NCBI GenBank assembly: GCA_903910645.1
Contig: CAIWAD010000113.1
Location: 1-45,563, forward strand
Origin: an uncultured bacterium
GTDB taxonomy: Bacteria > CAIWAD01
Reading direction: 5' to 3'
Length of the DNA: 45,563 bases
This document shows positions 45,030-45,563 of the stretch, piece after piece. The number at the start of each line of letters is the position of its first letter. Positions within the stretch are counted from its first letter, which is position 1. Both the position numbers and the translations under genes were made by a program. Below the pieces are notes generated by a model that searched no databases, was not told where the DNA came from, and worked only from the letters and a program-made list of their open reading frames with translations.

Positions 45030-45563
45030 ATGGCCAAGGCCCGTTTGCTGGTGGTGGAGGACGATCCCCATATCCGCGAGCTGATCTGCAGCAACCTGGA
45101 GAGTGAGGGCCTGGAATGCACGCCCTGCGGGGATGTGCGCAGTGCCCTGGCCCACCTGCAGAAGGAGCTTCCGGACCTCATCCTCCTGGATCGCATCCTG
45201 CCCGGTGGCGACGGCCTGAAAGTCCTGCAAAAGGTGCGGGAACTCAGCAGCCTGCCCGTGCTCTTGCTTACCAGCCTGAAGAGCGAGGACGACAAGGTGG
45301 AGGGCCTGGAGGCAGGCGCCGACGATTACCTGGGCAAACCCTTCTCCCTGCGAGAACTGAAGGCCCGCGTGCAGGCCCTGCTGCGCCGCAGCCGCATGCA
45401 GCCCGGCGCCAGCTTGCGCTTGGGCAGCTTGTACTTGGACGCCGAAGGCCACCAGGCATTCCGTGACGGCCAGCCTTTGGATTTGAGCCCGCTGGAAGTG
45501 CGTGTCCTGCGCAGCCTGCTCATGAACCAGGATCGCATCCTCCGCCGTGACGAGCTGATTGAG
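45030..45563 (+). CDS. OmpR/PhoB-family response regulator, 3'-truncated by window edge
   Basis: Two-component response regulator, 178 residues visible. The receiver domain has VVEDDPH, the phospho-Asp in LILLDRILPGGDG, the Thr/Ser of LLLTSLKS and Lys in GKPFSLREL. A linker and the start of a winged-helix DNA-binding domain follow (LRLGSLYLDAEG, LDLSPLEVRVLRSLLMN, ILRRDELIE), as in OmpR/PhoB. TGGAGAG precedes the ATG at 45030. It is divergent from the seven-gene operon, so it may regulate it; a sensor kinase is expected beyond the window. The DNA-binding domain is cut. Confidence 0.95.
   Translation, partial: MAKARLLVVEDDPHIRELICSNLESEGLECTPCGDVRSALAHLQKELPDLILLDRILPGGDGLKVLQKVRELSSLPVLLLTSLKSEDDKVEGLEAGADDYLGKPFSLRELKARVQALLRRSRMQPGASLRLGSLYLDAEGHQAFRDGQPLDLSPLEVRVLRSLLMNQDRILRRDELIE

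Overview
The window is about 45.6 kb of GC-rich, tightly packed bacterial DNA. Lineage clues point to the FCB group (Bacteroidota/Fibrobacterota-like or a related candidate phylum). Two secreted proteins end in PNP-type domains like those on type IX secretion cargo. There is also an OmpA-like protein with thrombospondin-3 repeats, a cbb3 oxidase and an FbaB-type aldolase. The phylum is inferred from family style only. No rRNA, tRNA, insertion sequence or CRISPR array was seen.

Layout. 1-2457: truncated ccoN (cbb3 oxidase, minus), a divergent Crp/Fnr regulator with two Fnr-type dyads between them, and a FAS1 lipoprotein ending in a terminator shared with the next operon. 2478-8584 (minus): heavy-metal efflux operon, made of a Cys-rich exported protein, a TolC-like channel, a CzcB/CusB adaptor and a CzcA/CusA pump. 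8659-14425 (minus): mntR, an NRAMP-UspA fusion, an aldo/keto reductase, an unknown protein and fumarylacetoacetase. 14819-19545 (plus): an ABC-2 exporter (ATPase and two permeases) and acetyl-CoA synthetase. 19717-22356: glutamine synthetase (minus) and a divergent Old Yellow Enzyme-type oxidoreductase (plus). 22517-28611 (minus): a large hybrid histidine kinase, YgiD-type dioxygenase, two DinB-like proteins, a YicG-type membrane protein and a hemolysin-III-type membrane protein. 28785-33416 (plus): a 1029-aa secreted protein with EF-hand-like repeats and an OmpA-like protein. 33492-36306 (minus): a second hybrid kinase and fbaB. 36552-37632 (plus): a small HTH regulator and a DUF523 protein.

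37616-44898 (minus) is the most unusual part. Seven genes are packed with overlaps or very short gaps: a predicted outer-membrane barrel, a Cys-containing exported protein, a PqqD-like protein, an ATP-grasp enzyme, a DAP-decarboxylase-like PLP enzyme, a urea-transporter-like membrane domain fused to an M23 peptidase, and a secreted protein with a C-terminal sorting domain. A truncated OmpR-type response regulator is divergent from it (45030-end). I read this as one pathway that makes or modifies an amino-acid or peptide product and handles it at the cell envelope. No described system I can name has this exact content.

Regulation visible in the sequence: paired Fnr-like dyads at ccoN, a dyad at the mntR start, a 16-bp palindrome between fbaB and the HTH gene, and clear hairpin terminators at most convergent junctions. 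Glutamine synthetase has Phe where the adenylylated Tyr normally lies.
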